A stretch of DNA of 64,000 bases. It comes from Polaromonas sp. C04 (GTDB lineage Bacteria; Pseudomonadota; Gammaproteobacteria; Burkholderiales; Burkholderiaceae_C). The notes under the pieces are model-generated. The model was not told where the DNA came from. It made no database searches and worked only from the letters and a program-made list of their open reading frames with translations. A program made the position numbers and the translations under genes. The stretch's first letter is position 1; every line of letters begins with the position of its first letter. Positions 55,340 to 63,782 of the stretch are shown here, one piece after another. The stretch covers positions 1-64,000 of the forward strand of contig NZ_MUNS01000040.1 in the NCBI RefSeq assembly GCF_002002705.1. The letters run 5' to 3'.

Positions 55340-57313
55340 ATGAAGAATCCACCTATCGCCCCCGTTGGGGGGTTTGGCAACGTCACGGCTATCGGTGCCG
55401 CCGGTGCACCCACTGTTTGGACCCTTGCCGGCATCTTGAGTCACTTCGTTGCCGCGCGTTCGCTCCAGCGTGCCGGCGCGCAACAGCTGGGTCGTATTCA
55501 GCGCCCCTTGGCTTGGCTGCAGGAGTTTCGGCATGGCGCGTTCAGAGCCATCTCGTTATTTCCCGTGAGCGATAGCGAACAGGTCCTGGTGGGCGTTCAA
55601 TGGACCGGAGAATTCTCGATTCTGTCAGGCCACAACCTTAGAGGCACTGACCCGTTGCCCGACTGGAATCTGCTCGAAGCATCGTTGATGGAGCGGGCCA
55701 GGCCGCTTGGCAGCGCCGATCAACGGCTGCTGCGCCAACATCTGGACCGGCAGTGGGCTCGGGCGCTACAAGCCGCGCACGGGGCGCCTCGTATCAAAGC
55801 CCTTCTGGCCCGCTGGCAGGCACACGGCATTCACCTGGCCATGACGCAAATTTTGGCGGCGCATGGTGCCTACGCCGATCCGCACGCCGTCCACTTGCTG
55901 CGCTCGGTCGGTTCGCGTTCCATCGCGGTTTATAACTGGCTGTGCGCCACCAAGATTTTGAGAAGCACCCGCTGCGCGGCTCTGCGTTTGGAGCCGACTT
56001 TTGTGGCACACGCCGTATGTCATCGCGGAGCGTGCACCGATCGGCTGCTGGAGGCCATAGACCTGCGCGAGCCACTGCGCGCCGTGATCAGGCAGGGCTT
56101 TGGCTTAGGCCATGGCGAGATTCGCTACCTGAACCGCGTGGTGGGAGCGCGCGAGGTCAGTGCCGAGCGTTTTGCGATATTGATACGGCACATCGCGCCA
56201 CTGCCACCGCAGGCTCGCCCCACCACGTTCAATGGTGTGCTGGCGCTGGCCGCAGCGTACGACCAGCGCATGCTCGATTCGCTGTCGTTCCTGTTCCCCG
56301 CGGGGTTGTGCCGGGCCTTGGGTCCGGTCACCACACGGGTTCACCGCCAGGCCGTGCATCGAACCTGGGCACGGTTCGCCCTGCAGCATCAGCGACTCCA
56401 TCCGAATGGGTCCACTCCGCCGACGCCCGACGACGCGCTCGATTGGCTCTCGACGAATGAGGAGGATCTCGAGGATGAAATCGATCTTGTTCCGCTCCTG
56501 CAGGGCTGGGGTGAGGCCGACGAGCCGGACACAGGTAACGAGGTGGACTGGAGATCTTCTGGACCCACATCCGATGAACTCTTTGAGGAATGGCTGCTCG
56601 CGTTGCCGTTCGAGGCCACGCGCAGCATCCACTTGCAGTTGTGCCGCCTGTCGGTGGCCCGACGCGCCGCATATGTGCGGCATTGGCGCTGTACGCTGCC
56701 AGAGTCGCTGCAACTGTGCACGGCCATGCTCGCGGTGGCTCCCGCGTTGGTGGCCGGCATTGCGCACACCCATGGCGTTGGGATGGGTCATGGGCAAACG
56801 GTGCAGTTCATCACGCCGTCGGAGCTCGACGCCTGGAATGATGCGGCGTGGCGTGTCAGCGCGCTCACCTGTGCCGACGACTTTGCGCGCGCGGCGAGCG
56901 AGCTTGGCAACTGTGTTGACGACCCGGCCTACTTTTATCGCGCCTTGGCGCTGGATGCTCTGTACATCCGATTGACCGCCACCGCGACAGGTGAAGAGAC
57001 CTTGATTGAGTTTGCGATGGGCGAAGCCGCCACCGGGAAAGACTCAGCTGGGTCTGCGGGGGCGGTGGGGATGGGATTTACGATTGCGCAGCACCTGGGA
57101 ATTAACAACGCGGAGCCATCACGGGCGTCTCAGGCCAAAGCGGTGCAAATTTTGGGCTGGCTCAATCGGCAGTTTGGCGCCACACAACGTGGCACCGCGT
57201 TGGCGGCCGCCCACAGGGAGATTCAGGCGGCACTGGCGCGCCATCTCACGGTCCATCGCTCTGGTCTCATTCGGGCTGCCGCCGCGCGCATCCATAAGCA
57301 AGGGCTACGCTAG
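55340..57313 (+). CDS. PcfJ-domain-like large protein
   Basis: Protein of 657 aa; start MKNPPIAPVGGF at 55340, 17 bp after the recombinase. The N-terminal 500 residues are not recognised (a helical, Arg/Leu-rich middle and an acidic EEDLEDEIDLVPLLQGWGEADEPD tract near residue 380). The C-terminal part matches the PcfJ pattern: ASELGNCVDDPAYFYRA with the conserved NC(V), LYIRLTATATGEETLIEFAM, and IAQHLGINNAEPSRASQAK. PcfJ proteins are found on conjugative plasmids and phages; their biochemical role is unsettled. It seems to form a transcription unit with the small protein and recombinase. Confidence 0.7.
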   Translation: MKNPPIAPVGGFGNVTAIGAAGAPTVWTLAGILSHFVAARSLQRAGAQQLGRIQRPLAWLQEFRHGAFRAISLFPVSDSEQVLVGVQWTGEFSILSGHNLRGTDPLPDWNLLEASLMERARPLGSADQRLLRQHLDRQWARALQAAHGAPRIKALLARWQAHGIHLAMTQILAAHGAYADPHAVHLLRSVGSRSIAVYNWLCATKILRSTRCAALRLEPTFVAHAVCHRGACTDRLLEAIDLREPLRAVIRQGFGLGHGEIRYLNRVVGAREVSAERFAILIRHIAPLPPQARPTTFNGVLALAAAYDQRMLDSLSFLFPAGLCRALGPVTTRVHRQAVHRTWARFALQHQRLHPNGSTPPTPDDALDWLSTNEEDLEDEIDLVPLLQGWGEADEPDTGNEVDWRSSGPTSDELFEEWLLALPFEATRSIHLQLCRLSVARRAAYVRHWRCTLPESLQLCTAMLAVAPALVAGIAHTHGVGMGHGQTVQFITPSELDAWNDAAWRVSALTCADDFARAASELGNCVDDPAYFYRALALDALYIRLTATATGEETLIEFAMGEAATGKDSAGSAGAVGMGFTIAQHLGINNAEPSRASQAKAVQILGWLNRQFGATQRGTALAAAHREIQAALARHLTVHRSGLIRAAAARIHKQGLR

Positions 57314-57325
57314 CGCACAGCGCAC

Positions 57326-57650
57326 GCGGCCGAGACGGACCGTCTCCGCCGTCACCAACAAGGGGCAGATGCGCTGGAAAATCTTCGACGGTACGCTGGA
57401 CTGGGACATCCTGATTGAATTCCTGCGCCGGCTGATCAAGAACGCCGGGCGCAAGATCTACCTGATCCTGGACAACCTTCGCGTGCACCATAGCAAGCCC
57501 GTGAAGGCCTGGCTGGCCGAGCACAAGACCGAGATCGAAGTCTTCTATCTGCCCAGCTACAGCCCGGAGCTGACCCCGACGAGACGGCCAACACCGATCT
57601 CAAGCAGGCGCGCACCAAGCTGCAGCTGGTCAAGGCCTCACAGTGGTTTA
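57326..57650 (+). pseudogene. IS630 family transposase, decayed C-terminal fragment
   Basis: SAVTNKGQMRWKIFDGTLDW, YLILDNLRVHHSKPVKAWL (second catalytic Asp) and VFYLPSYSPELTP show an IS630-type core different from the element at 50116. One base is missing near 57573: the other frame continues as PDETANTDLKQARTKLQLVKA, the expected Glu-containing block. No start, no C-terminus and no inverted repeat seen. It marks the right side of the accessory island and ends a few bases before the aldolase stop. Confidence 0.8.
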
Positions 57651-57663
57651 GACTCCAACCAAA

Positions 57664-58443
57664 TCAGCGCAAAGCCTCATCATCCTGCTTCAGGATGCGC
57701 CGGGCGAAGTAATGAAAAGTGCCGGCGATGGCCTTGGGTTTCAACCGATAGTCATGCGCTTCGCGCGCATGATCGGCGTTGATGGGCTTGATTTCACCGA
57801 TCGAGCGAGCCAATACCTGCATGCGAGCAGCACGTTCGATAAATACACCCAGCACGCAACTTTCCTCTATGGATGCAGCAGCCACCAGTTGACCATGGTG
57901 GGCCAGCAAGATTGCACGCTTGTCCCCCAATGCTTCGTGAATGATGCGACCCTCCTCATCCCCGATCGGCGCACCAGGCCATTCCGCCAGATACGCACAG
58001 TCATCAAAAAACATGCTGGTATCCATATGCGCGGCTACCAAGGGCTCACCTATCAGAGACAATGCCGAAACATAGGGCGGATGTGTATGGACAATCGCAT
58101 TCACGTTGGGGCGATGGCGATAGACCCAGAGATGAAACCGGTTCGACGGATTCACCATGCCGTCGCCCTCGAGGATGTTCAGGTCATCGTCGACGAGAAC
58201 GACATTACTCGCCATTGCCTCGTCGAAACCTAGGCCGAAGCTCAGCATCCAGTAGGTTCCAGGTCTTTCGCCGCGCACAGTAATCTGGCCGGCCAGCGCG
58301 GACTCATGCCCCTCAGCAGCCAAGATTCGGCAGGTCAGCGCAAGTTTCTGCTGAACAGTCCAATCGGGCACATAGAGAAATTTCTCCATGTTTCTTGCCG
58401 TTTGTTGGTGATACGCTTCCTTTGGGCGAATGATTGCAGTCAT
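57664..58443 (-). CDS. Class II aldolase/adducin family protein
   Basis: Protein of 259 aa of the fuculose-phosphate-aldolase-like fold: NITVRGE-type AGQITVRGER, VHTHPPYVSALS (metal His pair), and LLAHHGQLVAAASIEE (third metal His). These zinc enzymes do retro-aldol cleavage or decarboxylation of sugar acids or ketones. Last gene of a minus-strand locus with an aminotransferase and a tripartite transporter; it may act on the product of the imported acid. The exact substrate is not assignable. IS debris abuts its 3' end, but the C-terminus looks complete. Confidence 0.88.
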   Translation of the reverse strand: MTAIIRPKEAYHQQTARNMEKFLYVPDWTVQQKLALTCRILAAEGHESALAGQITVRGERPGTYWMLSFGLGFDEAMASNVVLVDDDLNILEGDGMVNPSNRFHLWVYRHRPNVNAIVHTHPPYVSALSLIGEPLVAAHMDTSMFFDDCAYLAEWPGAPIGDEEGRIIHEALGDKRAILLAHHGQLVAAASIEESCVLGVFIERAARMQVLARSIGEIKPINADHAREAHDYRLKPKAIAGTFHYFARRILKQDDEALR

Positions 58444-58565
58444 GTGACATCTCCGTGATTTACTTTTGATAGGTCGGTTGGGCTCAAAACTCCCAACCGA
58501 CGATGATTTTCCAAGAGGCTTTCGCGTTTGATCGAAATATGGCCCAGTAGGCGATATTCGAGTTT

Positions 58566-58919
58566 TTATTTCAAAATCTCCAGAACCGTTTCGGGTGGCC
58601 TACATAGTCTTGTTCCCACCGACGTTGTGACGATGGGCCGATTGATCAAGCTCGGATCACTGATCATGAAATCGACCAACTCATCATCGGACCATCTCTC
58701 GCTTGCCAAATCAAGCGTCCTGTAGGCTTCTTCGTTTGTCCGGAGCAAATCCCGTGCAGAGAGGCGCATTGAACGGAGCAACTCCTGAAGCCTTTCTTTC
58801 GTAAAAAGTGTCTTCATGTATTCGATAATTTCTGGCTCGATGCCATGATCACGAATGAGAGAGAGTGTGTTTCGCGAGGTTCCACAGCTAGTGTTGTGAT
58901 AAATGGTAGTTTTGAACAT
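58566..58919 (-). CDS. Arsenate reductase (ArsC, glutaredoxin-coupled) family protein
   Basis: Protein of 117 aa from MFKTTIYHNTSCGTSRNTLSL, with the ArsC active-site Cys, DLLRTNEEAYRTLDLASERW, and the C-terminal INRPIVTTSVGTRLCRPPETV. The family reduces arsenate with glutaredoxin and glutathione. No ars genes adjoin it; it sits 31 bp after tctA inside a transport/catabolic locus. An alternative in-frame start at 58931 adds four residues. Confidence 0.85.
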   Translation of the reverse strand: MFKTTIYHNTSCGTSRNTLSLIRDHGIEPEIIEYMKTLFTKERLQELLRSMRLSARDLLRTNEEAYRTLDLASERWSDDELVDFMISDPSLINRPIVTTSVGTRLCRPPETVLEILK

Positions 58920-58950
58920 GAGAGTTTCCAATTAATTTACTTCGTTTGAT

Positions 58951-60471
58951 TCATACGCGTTGCGCCTTCACTCGTTTCGGCCATTTTTTTCTCTTCCTCC
59001 AAAGCGATATAAGCAATGGCCAAAGCAATAGCACGAGCGCCAAGGTGGTTATGCTTCCCACAAGAGAGTTTGACCAAAATATATTGAGGCTTCCGCTGGA
59101 TGCGAGCATTGTCTGGCGAAAGGCATCCTCGGCCCTAGCACCCAGTACAAGTGCGAGCACAAGGGGGGCCATTGGGTATCTGAGTTTCTTGAAGAAGTAG
59201 CCGACAACACCGAATAGCAGCATAAGCCAGACATCGAGCATCGAGTGGTGAATCGTGTAAGCGCCGGCCGAGCAAATCACAACGATTATGGGGGCAATGA
59301 TGGAAAATGGAATCCGCAAGATCGATGCAAATAAGGGGACGGTACAGAGAACGATGATTAGACCTGCCACATTACCCAAATATATACTCGCTATTAACCC
59401 CCATACGAAGTCTTTTTGCTCGACAAAAAGCATAGGACCCGGCTCCAGACCCCATATCATCAATCCACCGAGCAAGACGGCCGCCGTCGCAGAGCCGGGG
59501 ATGCCCAATGCGAGCATGGGCATCAGCGCGCACGTGCCAGATGCGTGGGCCGCGGTCTCAGGCGCAATGACGCCTTCCATTTGGCCAGTTCCGAATTTCT
59601 CTGGCTCGGATGAAAGCCGCTCTGCCAGCCCGTAGCTCATGAACGACGCAGCGGTTGCGCCGCCAGGGGTAATCCCCATCCAGCAGCCAACGGCCGCGCT
59701 TCGCAACAGCGTAGCCCAGTAGCGAGGAAGTGTGGCCCAAGTTTTCAAAATCACCTTAAGACTCATGTTCGCATTTTTCCCCTGGAAATCCATGCCCTTC
59801 TCTACCGTAAGCAAAATCTCACCGATCCCAAATAGTCCGATTACCGCGACAAGGAAATCAACGCCCTGCGTCAGCGATGTGATACCAAAGGTGAGGCGAA
59901 CTTCGCCGCTCATGGAATCCATGCCCACCGCCGCCAAGCCGAAGCCGAGCATCATGGCGACGACAGTTTTGGCAACTCCCCCGCTGTTCATGCCGACAAA
60001 ACTGCAGAAGGTCAGGAGGTAGACGGCGAAAAACTCCGGCGGCCCGAACCGCAGTGCAAATTTCGCAAGAAGTGGCGCCAGAAATGTGATTAGTAATACG
60101 CCGACCAGGGCACCGATGAACGCCCCCGTAAAAGACATTGTGAGAGACTCCGCAGCCCGCCCTTGCTGCGCCAGTGGATATCCGTCAAAAGTGGTAGTCA
60201 CCGAAGACGGCTCTCCAGGTATATTGAAAAGAGTCGCAGTAATGGCCCCCCCGAATAGCGCTCCCCAGTATATGCAGGAAAGCATGATGATTCCGGAGGT
60301 CGGAGACATCGTAAATGTAAGAGGCATCAGGATTGCAACGCCATTGGGCCCTCCGAGACCCGGCAACACGCCAACCAGGATTCCCAAGAGAATCCCAATC
60401 AACATGATTCCGAGGCCGTACCAAGTCAGGACAACCGAAAATCCATGAAGGAGCGAATTAATTTGATCCAT
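58951..60471 (-). CDS. Tripartite tricarboxylate transporter, large permease TctA
   Basis: Protein of 506 aa with about 11-12 membrane helices. TctA signatures are GILVGVLPGLGGPNGVAILM near residue 30, the inverted-repeat match WMGITPGGATAASFMSYGLAE, and PGEPSSVTTTFDGYPLAQQG. With TctB and TctC it imports a carboxylate using the ion gradient. It lies 28 bp downstream of tctB. Confidence 0.94.
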   Translation of the reverse strand: MDQINSLLHGFSVVLTWYGLGIMLIGILLGILVGVLPGLGGPNGVAILMPLTFTMSPTSGIIMLSCIYWGALFGGAITATLFNIPGEPSSVTTTFDGYPLAQQGRAAESLTMSFTGAFIGALVGVLLITFLAPLLAKFALRFGPPEFFAVYLLTFCSFVGMNSGGVAKTVVAMMLGFGLAAVGMDSMSGEVRLTFGITSLTQGVDFLVAVIGLFGIGEILLTVEKGMDFQGKNANMSLKVILKTWATLPRYWATLLRSAAVGCWMGITPGGATAASFMSYGLAERLSSEPEKFGTGQMEGVIAPETAAHASGTCALMPMLALGIPGSATAAVLLGGLMIWGLEPGPMLFVEQKDFVWGLIASIYLGNVAGLIIVLCTVPLFASILRIPFSIIAPIIVVICSAGAYTIHHSMLDVWLMLLFGVVGYFFKKLRYPMAPLVLALVLGARAEDAFRQTMLASSGSLNIFWSNSLVGSITTLALVLLLWPLLISLWRKRKKWPKRVKAQRV

Positions 60472-60499
60472 GATGATTATTCTTCCTTTTGATCACGCC

Positions 60500-61018
60500 T
60501 TAATAACCAAACAAAGACTCAATTGGACCTTTCGGTAATGGCACGAGAAACACGATCTCGAATAAAATGAAGAGCGCCAGGCTAAAGCCAACGCTAACCG
60601 GAATGGCCCTCCACCAGCTGGTATGCTTGCTGATACGCATAAATCCAGCAATGAAAATCATGGATGCAACATAAATTCCGACGAACTCAATTCCAAAAAT
60701 ATACAGCAAGCTTGGAATAAAAATTGTCAAAACTGATTTCAATTGCTTTGGCTCAACAAAAGGCTTAACATTTCTATTGCCGCCAAAAAATGCCGAGAAA
60801 AAGATGACGGCACTGGCGAGGCAGAGAATTGCGCCAATGCGAAATGGAAAATATCCGGCCTGCAGATTGCCATCAAGCCATCCAGCGCCTATTCGATGGC
60901 TATCGACCATTATCGCCACACCGATGAGAAATATAACAACAGCAACCACCGCGTCCGCCATCCAGCCGGAGGCCGATTGGCTATGAGTGTTTTTGGTTTC
61001 TTCCTGATTCGTGCTCAT
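60500..61018 (-). CDS. Tripartite tricarboxylate transporter, small subunit TctB
   Basis: Protein of 172 aa with four predicted helices (VVAVVIFLIGVAIMVDS, IGAILCLASAVIFFSAFF, SLLYIFGIEFVGIYVASMIF, and a final VSVGFSLALFILFEIVFLV), the TctB layout. Encoded between tctC and tctA, as in known TTT operons; 93 bp separate it from tctC. Confidence 0.92.
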   Translation of the reverse strand: MSTNQEETKNTHSQSASGWMADAVVAVVIFLIGVAIMVDSHRIGAGWLDGNLQAGYFPFRIGAILCLASAVIFFSAFFGGNRNVKPFVEPKQLKSVLTIFIPSLLYIFGIEFVGIYVASMIFIAGFMRISKHTSWWRAIPVSVGFSLALFILFEIVFLVPLPKGPIESLFGY

Positions 61019-61111
61019 GTTTTTGTACCTCTACACATCGGCGGAACTATCTTGCATTGGGATGGTTTCGTCATACTACCGTGATCTTTCTGAGCCCCAA
61101 TATTTCCACCA

Positions 61112-62134
61112 TTATTTGGAAATTAGCCCGGATTTCTGCATAACTTCATGATTGCTCTTTTCGTCTTGCTCCAAGAATTTGGAAAACTCTTCTTTCACGA
61201 GAAAATCATCTTTGTATGCTCCTCGGTTCATGAAATCTTTCCATTCGGGCGTCTCCCTGATCTTCTTCAGAAGACCGACGTAGTAATCAATTTGCTCAGG
61301 CGTTACAGCTTTCGGCATAAAGATACCTCGCAGCATAAGATATTCTGCATTTATGCCAACCTCTCGACAAGTTGGAATATCGGACCAAGACATGCCATTC
61401 GCAACTGGCTCCTTGAAAGGCATTCGGCTGCTGTCCAACACGCAAAGCGGACGCGCATCTCCGGACCGCCATGTAGCGATATGCTCGATCGGGTTGTTTA
61501 CATCTGAATCAATGTGCCCTCCGACCAGCTGAGTAGAAATCTCTCCGCCCCCTTTGTAGGGAATGAAGGTGAATTTCACCCCTGCGGCAGCCTCGATGAT
61601 TTTGGTGACAATCTCATCTTCTCGCTTTGCACCCGCGCCGCCCATTTTGAATGTCTTAGGCGCTGTTGCTTTGACAGCTTTGATGTAATCAGGTGCGGTT
61701 TTGTAAGGCGTTTTTGAATTTACCCACAGGACGAATTCATCGCGTGCAAGGAGTGCGACCGGCGTGACATCCCGCCAGTTGAATGGTAGGTTAGTTGTAA
61801 GAGGAACGGTGTAGAGATTCGAAAGCGCAATCATGATCTTATTCGCGTCACCGGAGCTGTCTTTCAAATCGATAAACCCCTGACCGCCACCACCGCCGTT
61901 TTCGATTATTACGATGATTGGCTTATTCGTGAAATGGTGCTTGGACGCGATCCCCTGAATTTCGCGCGCCATTTGGTCTGCACCACCCCCGGCCCCTCCG
62001 GTAACGATGAAAGTTATCGGCTTCGTTGGCTCCCACGCTGCGTAGGCAACCGTGCTGGCACAAATTAAGCCGGCAACAAGGTATTTGGCGTGCCGCTGCA
62101 ATTTCGCATATCGGCGAGAGATCGTTTGATTCAT
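61112..62134 (-). CDS. Tripartite tricarboxylate transporter receptor, Bug family (TctC)
   Basis: Protein of 340 aa; the signal peptide ends in VAYA before AWEPTKPITFIVTGGAGGG. Ligand-binding features of the Bug fold are present (GGGGQGFIDLKDSSGDANKI; VGGHIDSDVNNPIEHIATW). It captures the substrate in the periplasm and delivers it to TctAB. Start at 62134 (MNQTISRR) supported by AGGAG upstream; an in-frame start at 62176 is less likely. The ligand cannot be read from sequence. Confidence 0.93.
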   Translation of the reverse strand: MNQTISRRYAKLQRHAKYLVAGLICASTVAYAAWEPTKPITFIVTGGAGGGADQMAREIQGIASKHHFTNKPIIVIIENGGGGGQGFIDLKDSSGDANKIMIALSNLYTVPLTTNLPFNWRDVTPVALLARDEFVLWVNSKTPYKTAPDYIKAVKATAPKTFKMGGAGAKREDEIVTKIIEAAAGVKFTFIPYKGGGEISTQLVGGHIDSDVNNPIEHIATWRSGDARPLCVLDSSRMPFKEPVANGMSWSDIPTCREVGINAEYLMLRGIFMPKAVTPEQIDYYVGLLKKIRETPEWKDFMNRGAYKDDFLVKEEFSKFLEQDEKSNHEVMQKSGLISK

Positions 62135-62438
62135 TTCCGTTGCTCCTAAAAAAGGTTTCACGACGAGACAGGGCAAGCTGATTTCTCAAGGCCTGTCCGA
62201 TTTGAACGGGATTTCATGTGCCCCACGCTTGTGTGGCGATCACTGCCTTTTGACAGGCTTCGAGCACAGAAAACGAGCCCGTTTGAAGCCGAATTGCGCG
62301 GGTGGCCGGGGAAGTGCGGCCCTGCGCCTGGTTAGCGCTGTGCTGGGAGGAATTGCATGTTGCGCTCCCATTGGCGATTCCCGCATTGCTGGCTTTAGAG
62401 ATCATGGCCTGGGTAGTGACGTTGTAAGGCGTGTGAAT
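62135..62438. other. Intergenic gap between aminotransferase and tctC
   Basis: About 300 bp. It holds the tctC ribosome site (AGGAG at about 62141-62146) and possibly a second promoter. I see no gene, hairpin terminator or repeat that I can support. Confidence 0.4.
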
Positions 62439-63659
62439 TTAGAGGGCCGGATGCCGTGCAACCGGCCGGGCAGTCGATTGCAGATACTCAATCGCCGCGC
62501 GCACGCCGCTACCGCGCACTGGGGCGCCAGCCATCTGGAGCCCCATTTCACAACCACTCAAAGTGGCCATCAAGGTGAGATCATTGCAGTCGCCCAGATG
62601 GCCAATGCGGAACATCCGGCCTTTGACCTTACCTAAGCCGGCACCCAAAGACATGTTGAAGTGCTCATAAATCGCGCGGCGCACTGCATCCGCGTCGACG
62701 CCTTCGGGCATCATGACTCCCGTCAATACTGGCGAGTGGAATGCCTCATCGGCACACTGAATCTCAAAGCCCCAGGCGCGTACAGCTTGGCGGCAAGCTT
62801 CACCGAGCCGCTGGTGACGCGCGAAGACGTCGTCCAAACCCTCCTCGAGAATCATGTCGATGGATTCGGCGAGACCATACAGCAGGTTGGTACTTGGTGT
62901 GTAGGGCCAGTAGCCGTTGCGGTTCATTTCCACGATCTCGTCCCAGGCCCAGAAGGCCTTTGGAAGCTTTGCGGTCTTGCTCGCAGCTAGCGCTTTCGGG
63001 GACAGTGCATTAAAGCTGATCCCCGGAGGCAGCATCAGCCCCTTCTGCGAGCCGCTGACGGTCACGTCCACGCCCCATTCATCATGCCGGTAGTCGGCTG
63101 ACGCCAAACCCGAGATCGTGTCGACCATGAACAACGCCGGGTGCTTGGCCGCGTCAATCGCACGGCGTACTGCGGCAATGTCTGAAGTGACACCGGTGGA
63201 TGTTTCGTTGTGTACGACGCAAACGGCCTTGATGCGATGGCCGCCGTCGGCTTTGAGCCGACGCTCGATCGCATCAGCCTGCACACCGTGACGCCAGCCC
63301 TCCATGCCCGCAAGTCCCAGGAACTCAGGCTCCAAACCGAGGCGCTCGGCCATCTTTTTCCACAATGAAGCAAAGTGACCCGTTTCGTACATCAGCACGG
63401 CGTCGCCGGGACTCAAGGTATTGACCAGAGCGGCCTCCCAGGCGCCGGTACCTGAGGAGGGATAGATCACAACGGGGTGCTGGGTTTTGAAGATCTTGCC
63501 GATACCGCTGAGCACCTGGCGCCCCAAGGCACCAAACTCGGGACCACGGTGATCGATCGTCGGAAAGCTGATGGCGCGCAGGATCCGATCCGGGACGGGG
63601 CTCGGCCCCGGGATCTGCAGAAAGTGACGACCCGAAGGATGAAAGTTAAGGTTTTGCAT
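62439..63659 (-). CDS. Serine/alanine-glyoxylate aminotransferase family protein
   Basis: Protein of about 406 aa, class V fold: IPGPSPVPDRILRA, HRGPEFGALGRQVL, PSSGTGAWEAALVN, VVHNETSTGVTSD, VDTISGLASADYR and the PLP lysine in TVSGSQKGLMLPPG. It would move an amino group to glyoxylate or a related keto acid. Start at 63659 (MQNLNFHPSG) chosen as the family start; the in-frame extension to 63728 is AT-rich leader. First gene after the divergent GntR regulator, so it probably heads the locus. Confidence 0.9.
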   Translation of the reverse strand: MQNLNFHPSGRHFLQIPGPSPVPDRILRAISFPTIDHRGPEFGALGRQVLSGIGKIFKTQHPVVIYPSSGTGAWEAALVNTLSPGDAVLMYETGHFASLWKKMAERLGLEPEFLGLAGMEGWRHGVQADAIERRLKADGGHRIKAVCVVHNETSTGVTSDIAAVRRAIDAAKHPALFMVDTISGLASADYRHDEWGVDVTVSGSQKGLMLPPGISFNALSPKALAASKTAKLPKAFWAWDEIVEMNRNGYWPYTPSTNLLYGLAESIDMILEEGLDDVFARHQRLGEACRQAVRAWGFEIQCADEAFHSPVLTGVMMPEGVDADAVRRAIYEHFNMSLGAGLGKVKGRMFRIGHLGDCNDLTLMATLSGCEMGLQMAGAPVRGSGVRAAIEYLQSTARPVARHPAL

Positions 63660-63782
63660 TCGTGTTCCAAGAGTCAGCTGCGACAGTGCAATATACAATA
63701 TACAAAACGCAATAATAACAATCTTCAAGAGAAGTACAATAAAATTTCGTTAGGAATAACCCTATATATACAAAATACAGAT
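63660..63782. promoter_or_regulatory. Divergent promoter/operator region of the GntR-controlled locus
   Basis: AT-rich gap with repeated ATATACAA/ATATACAAAA blocks: two overlapping near 63690-63706 (aatatacaatatacaaaac) and one at about 63764-63774 (tatatatacaaaatac). Such short repeats in the gap between a GntR gene and its divergent target are likely operator half-sites. The exact binding site is not proven. Confidence 0.5.

Noticed and set aside
50116-57650. Composite transposon formed by the two IS630-type sequences
   Set aside because: The right copy is a different, decayed IS630 lineage without an inverted repeat, so the two could not act as paired ends.
58566-58919. Arsenic resistance operon
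   Set aside because: Only an ArsC-like gene is present; no arsR, arsB/acr3 or arsH is next to it.
63664-63728. Upstream start for the aminotransferase at 63728
   Set aside because: The extra 23 residues are a hydrophobic translation of AT-rich intergenic DNA and include the probable operator; the family starts at MQNLNF.
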